A DNA stretch of 64,000 nucleotides, from the NCBI RefSeq assembly GCF_030012215.1, contig NZ_JASCXX010000009.1, positions 122,801 to 186,800 of the forward strand, read 5' to 3'. A program made the translations under genes and the position numbers. A model generated the notes under the pieces. It did no database searches. It had not been told where the DNA came from and saw nothing but the letters and a program-made list of their open reading frames with translations. This DNA is from Anaerobaca lacustris (GTDB taxonomy: Bacteria > Planctomycetota > Phycisphaerae > Sedimentisphaerales > Anaerobacaceae). The first letter of the stretch is position 1. Every line of letters starts with the position of its first letter. Positions 60,888 to 64,000 of this stretch are shown here, one piece after another.

Positions 60888-61301
60888 ATGGGAGACAGCT
60901 TCATAAAGGAACTGCTGTCTGATCGGGAAGGACAGAAACTGTACTTCCGTGAGGACCTGATCTTTGAAGTGGCCGAGGCAATCTGCAGGGTCATGGATGA
61001 GAAGGGCGTCAGCAAGGCACAGCTGGCCGAGATCGCAGGAGTAAGCAAGAGCAATATCACACAGTTGCTGAGCGGTGACCAGAACATGCGGCTCACCACC
61101 ATAGCCGATCTTCTTTTCGCTCTAGATGCAAGACTGAAAGTCACGGCAGTGCCAATTCAAATCGAAATGGATGATATTCTGGACAGCACCGTATCGGTCG
61201 CGCAGAACGACTGGACTTGGGTCGGCAACCTTCCGGCGGAATCGTCGAGCTATGAGGCCGTCCAGAAACAGGAAGCGGACGAATTGGCTAAGGCGGCGTA
61301 G
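60888..61301 (+). CDS. HigA-type HTH antitoxin with C-terminal extension
   Basis: 137 residues, GGGGAG before the ATG. An Xre-type helix-turn-helix occupies about 27-75 (AEAICRVMDEKGVSKAQLAEIAGVSKSNITQLLSGDQNMRLTTIADLLFALDARLKV). The remaining about 55 residues (IQIEMDDILDSTVSV, QNDWTWVGNLPAESSSYEAVQKQEADELAKAA) exceed a minimal HigA; in TAC systems such a tail is the chaperone-addiction (ChAD) segment that makes the antitoxin depend on its SecB-like chaperone. WTWVG could be a hydrophobic contact. It should bind the toxin and repress the operon. Confidence 0.85.
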   Translation: MGDSFIKELLSDREGQKLYFREDLIFEVAEAICRVMDEKGVSKAQLAEIAGVSKSNITQLLSGDQNMRLTTIADLLFALDARLKVTAVPIQIEMDDILDSTVSVAQNDWTWVGNLPAESSSYEAVQKQEADELAKAA

Positions 61302-61304
61302 ACT

Positions 61305-61829
61305 ATGGCGACAAAGAAAAAGGCTGTGCAACAAGGCAAGAGAAAACCGGGCATCAGTCCGGGGCTACTCGTGTCAGATCGGGTTCAAATCAGGGATGTT
61401 CGTCTGATAGGCTGTGGGTGCGAGCAGAAACCAGCCGCGATGGCAGGCAAGAAGAGCTATGACATAACGACCTCCACAGACGTGCAATCAGATGAAAGTA
61501 GGCGACTCATCGTTGTCGTTGCGAAGTTCCACCTTGCAGCGTCTGTCGAACAACACGTTCAGGAACCAGCTCTGACCATCGATGCGTCCTTCGTTCTGAC
61601 CTACGGAGTAAACAGTTTTGATGGCCTGACACAGGAAGGCTTTGAGCAGTTCGCAAATCTCAACGGTGTCTATAACGCATGGCCCTACTGGCGCGAGTTC
61701 GTTCAGAACACGGTCGGGCGCATGGGTCTGCCTCCTCTGACCATACCCGTGTTCAGAATTTTCGAGTCGTCATCACCGGCGCGACCGGCAAGAAAGACCA
61801 AGAAGAAAGTCCCACAGAAAGCGAAATGA
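61305..61829 (+). CDS. SecB-like chaperone of a toxin-antitoxin-chaperone module
   Basis: 174 residues, starting 3 bp after the antitoxin stop. The middle matches the SecB fold: VQIRDVRLIGCGCEQKP (first strand), ESRRLIVVVAKFHLAASVE, LTIDASFVLTYGVNSFDGLTQEGFEQFANLNGVYNAWPYWREFVQNTVGRMGLPPLTIPVFRI. The NAWPYWREFVQ and GLPPLTIPVF segments correspond to the WPY-RE helix and final strand of SecB. Both ends carry Lys/Arg-rich tails (MATKKKAVQQGKRK; RKTKKKVPQKAK) absent from E. coli SecB. In the Mycobacterium TAC system a SecB-like protein stabilises HigA; the same gene order here supports that role. Confidence 0.8.
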   Translation: MATKKKAVQQGKRKPGISPGLLVSDRVQIRDVRLIGCGCEQKPAAMAGKKSYDITTSTDVQSDESRRLIVVVAKFHLAASVEQHVQEPALTIDASFVLTYGVNSFDGLTQEGFEQFANLNGVYNAWPYWREFVQNTVGRMGLPPLTIPVFRIFESSSPARPARKTKKKVPQKAK

Positions 61830-61902
61830 TGCTAAAATAGGGGACGCATTTGGACTCGGCAATAGACGATGCGTTCCGTGGCTCTCCATGACAAGTGAAT
61901 AT

Positions 61903-62257
61903 GGGGGCGAATGGCTTCGACCGGATGAATGGATGGTCAAGTTGCATGCCCAGGACGCCGGTTGGCCTGGTTAATCATCCGGCACCTAAATGTTAAATGG
62001 CAACTCTCAGTTGCGCATGGCGGCCTAATTAGGCCACCCGTCCTGTCAGGCTTTGCCTGTGAGCCTGGCAAGGGCGCCAAAAAGCAGGCTTAGCCCTTTC
62101 GGACGTCCGGGCCGCCGGGGCGAAACCTTACCGGAATAGCCGATCTCAGAGCCTGTCGCTCGGCGCTGGGGGAGGCGAAATCCCAAAAGAACGACTACGC
62201 ATGTAGACGCTTGGCCTGAAACATCTCGGGACGGGGGTTCGAATCCCCCCGCCTCCA
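61903..62257 (+). ncRNA. ssrA: tmRNA (transfer-messenger RNA)
   Basis: 355 nt. 5' GGGGGCG pairs with 3' CGCCTCC plus discriminator A; the tRNA-like 3' part has GGGGGTTCGAATCCCCC. The 5' GAATGGCTTCGACCGG segment is the conserved tmRNA D-loop analogue. The tag ORF is read as AAT GGC AAC TCT CAG TTG CGC ATG GCG GCC TAA (61996-62028), i.e. NGNSQLRMAA ending in the protease-recognised AA; the resume codon is my inference. A GGCCTAATTAGGCC hairpin overlaps the tag stop. It rescues stalled ribosomes; CCA is not encoded. Confidence 0.95.
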
Positions 62258-62295
62258 TTTCATGTCGCTTGCCGGGGCAGCGGCGAGCGCGAGGT

Positions 62296-63591
62296 TCACG
62301 GCTGGAGGTGCATCCGCATGAACTCCAGGAACACAGGGAAGTCTGCGGGAGAGGGGCCGTGGCCGCCGTCGTGCATGAAGTAGCCGATCGTGTGCAGGAT
62401 GGCCTCGCCGGCGGAAGGCATCTTGTTCGTGCCCAGTCCTTGCTTGCCGAGCAAGTCATAGACCGGTCCGGCGGCAACCGCCGCCAGGAATTCACCGTAG
62501 GGGTCCGACCATTTGTCCGTGTTGCCTGTTTGCAGCAGCACCGGACGCGGTGCGATCAGCGCGATCAGCATGTGTGCATCGACCGGGAACTCGTCGACCT
62601 TATCCGCCCACTTGCCGTAGTTGGCGCAGAACTGATATGCATATCGCGTCGGTGCGGCCAAATGCCCAATGGTCTCACCATAGTTACGGCGGCTCAGCGC
62701 CGCACCACCCTCGCCCGAACAACTGGCGATCACCATCGCGATGCGGGTATCGCGCGCCCCGGCCCATAGCACGGTCTTGCCCAGCCGGGACACGCCCATG
62801 ATGGCGATCCGTCCGGCGTCCACGTCTTCATCTGTCTCAAAGTAGTCGACGGCCCGGCTTATGCCCCACGCCCAGGCGGCGATAGAACCCCACTCGTCCG
62901 GTCCGCCGGAGGCGGACTCCGTCTGCCCCTCCTTCAGATACAGCCTCCGCACGCCATAGGCGATCGCGCCCGGCGCATCGGGATCGACGTCGCTGTAGTT
63001 GAAGGTGGCGAAGCCGAATCCCTTCTCCAAGATCGGCAGCACACCCATGAATCCGAAGCCTCTCGTGGCGGGCACCCTCTGGTTCTGACGCCGGTCCCAG
63101 AACGTGCCGACCTTCACGTTGGGGTCGTTCACCATGGTGTTGTTGGCGGCAAAGCCCAGATTCAACAGCAGCGGCACGGGCTTGCCGGCGCCGGCGGGCA
63201 GGTAGATCAGCAAATCCATCTGCGGCCCGGCCTTGTCCTTCGAGAAGTAGATCGTCACCTGTCTGCGGATCGCCTTTCCACCGAACGCCGGCCCGGCCTT
63301 GTCGAACACGTCAAAGCGCATGTCGGCCGGACGGCCCGGACTGCGGCCGTACTGGTTCTCCTCGAACAGCCTGACGATCTCGGGCCGGCGCTTCTCGAAC
63401 CAGGTGGCGGAATCGCGCACGGGTTGCCCGTCGGCAAGTTTCAGCACGTCCGGCAGCGTATACTGGCCGACCTTGGCCTCCGTGTAGTTGACGGGAATGC
63501 CCGCTACGCTCTCATCAGGCGAATCGGCGATCTGTGCGTGCGCGGCGCCACAAACGAACAACAGAATCAGACAGAAACCAACAGTTCTCAT
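62296..63591 (-). CDS. CE15-like (glucuronoyl esterase-type) alpha/beta hydrolase
   Basis: 431 residues from ATG 63591 (AAAGGACAGG upstream) with a signal peptide (TVGFCLILLFVCGAAHA). DAGRIAIMGVSRLGKTVLWAGARDTRIAMVIASCSGEGGAALSRRNYGETIGHL contains the CE15 nucleophile motif GxSRxGK with Ser, and the catalytic His is expected in YFMHDGGHGPSPADF. Also GADS-like DEWGSIAAWAWGISRAVDYFE. Family members cut glucuronoyl or acetyl esters in plant xylan, fitting a polysaccharide-degrading lifestyle. Confidence 0.85.
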   Translation of the reverse strand: MRTVGFCLILLFVCGAAHAQIADSPDESVAGIPVNYTEAKVGQYTLPDVLKLADGQPVRDSATWFEKRRPEIVRLFEENQYGRSPGRPADMRFDVFDKAGPAFGGKAIRRQVTIYFSKDKAGPQMDLLIYLPAGAGKPVPLLLNLGFAANNTMVNDPNVKVGTFWDRRQNQRVPATRGFGFMGVLPILEKGFGFATFNYSDVDPDAPGAIAYGVRRLYLKEGQTESASGGPDEWGSIAAWAWGISRAVDYFETDEDVDAGRIAIMGVSRLGKTVLWAGARDTRIAMVIASCSGEGGAALSRRNYGETIGHLAAPTRYAYQFCANYGKWADKVDEFPVDAHMLIALIAPRPVLLQTGNTDKWSDPYGEFLAAVAAGPVYDLLGKQGLGTNKMPSAGEAILHTIGYFMHDGGHGPSPADFPVFLEFMRMHLQP

Positions 63592-64000
63592 CGCACCTGT
63601 CCTTTCAGCACGTACGTTCATTGACGGACCGTGAAGATCACTGTAACCGGACCGAACGATCCCAATTCGGCCGGGGTCCGGGGCCCGCCGAAACCGGCCA
63701 TCGGGCCGAAGCCGTCGGCGTTAGGAGTTCTCTCCGCATCTCGTTCATCGTTCGTCTCTGCGCCCAACGCTTCCACCACGCCGGACGAGGAGACACTCTG
63801 GGCCGCAATCCGGCGCCTCTGACGAGGTCTCGCACATGATGACGACGGAGCAAACATGGCAGGGCAACCAACTGGTTGCCCTGCCCAATACGATTGGATC
63901 GAGAACGTCCTTCGGGCCACAACGCCCGGGCCGCCTTGGGCGATCCGGGCGCGGGTCCCTGTATCTTCGACTCAGAAGGACTTATGCAACGGTTCGGTTT
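63592..64000. other. Right-edge region without a confident gene
   Basis: On the minus strand a frame open from 63971 to the TGA at 63618 has good GC3 and ends FGGPRTPAELGSFGPVTVIFTVRQ, which looks like a real protein end, but only a GTG (63920) start without ribosome-binding site was found and the upstream half crosses a long palindrome. It may be the remnant of a decayed gene or a repeat-disrupted one. Confidence 0.3.
63858..63885. repeat. 28-bp palindrome at the right edge
   Basis: Arms GGCAGGGCAACCA (63858-63870) and TGGTTGCCCTGCC (63873-63885) are exact inverses with AC between. It would form a very stable hairpin; sequence unrelated to the GTAGG family but similar in size and style. Confidence 0.65.

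Noticed and set aside
61753..61947. Minus-strand ORF overlapping the 5' end of tmRNA
   Set aside because: Antisense to the SecB-like gene end and tmRNA; no ribosome-binding site and no family.

Overview
The window looks like a chromosomal segment of a high-GC, Gram-negative planctomycete, most likely of the Phycisphaerae/Sedimentisphaerales type. This is inferred from gene content: sulfatases, parallel beta-helix proteins, LamG/discoidin proteins, Tat-exported oxidoreductases, a BlaI/M56 regulatory pair with a huge sensor, and outer-membrane efflux systems. No 16S gene is present, so the taxonomy is an inference. The MinD/ferredoxin/NifX operon fits an anaerobic lifestyle.

Layout. 1-1625: membrane sulfatase/LTA-synthase-like protein running off the left edge. 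1735-7843 (minus): ArsR regulator, DUF302 protein, MMPL-type RND transporter, DUF2892 protein, LolA-like periplasmic protein and an outer-membrane barrel, forming one export system. 8045-15229 (minus): TetR, TolC, membrane-fusion protein, HAE1-type RND pump and a crotonase in one overlapping operon with a palindromic operator. 15525: tRNA-Ser(CGA). Then nadE, a DUF362 protein and a Gfo/Idh/MocA protein (both Tat-type), a small outer-membrane barrel, a beta-helix/DUF11 surface protein and a GHL15-like glycosidase. 25360-31639: BlaI-type repressor and a 1938-residue M56 sensor protein containing two Clp-N repeats and a cysteine-free thioredoxin-like domain. 31920-36260: glucan phosphorylase, cupin, HD hydrolase, then (minus) DUF134. 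36329-41748 (minus): metal-cluster operon (zinc ribbon, DUF5320, NifX, TrmO, methyltransferase, two MinD-ferredoxin ATPases, an Mrp-NifX fusion, thioesterase, with DUF134 at its end). 41876-47495: beta-helix-PDZ protein divergent from two coupled sulfatases. 47570-57437 (minus): MltA, a small membrane protein, an RCC1/DUF5648 protein and two tandem LamG/discoidin giants. 57758-60236: NUDIX and DUF4139 proteins. 60468-61829: a toxin-antitoxin-chaperone module with its own promoters, next to the tmRNA gene (61903-62257). 62296-63591: CE15-like esterase.

The most notable signals are: (1) the HigB/HigA/SecB-like chaperone (TAC) module beside ssrA; (2) the mosaic BlaR1-like sensor; (3) a family of small GTAGG...CCTAC palindromes resembling REP elements, several lying in frame inside protein genes and two supplying the TAG stop codon of the gene they abut; (4) the Mrp-NifX fusion with an apparent internal ribosome-binding site; (5) an HAE1 pump lacking the usual proton-relay Asp pair and Lys. 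All identifications are from reading translations and motifs; no database search was run.
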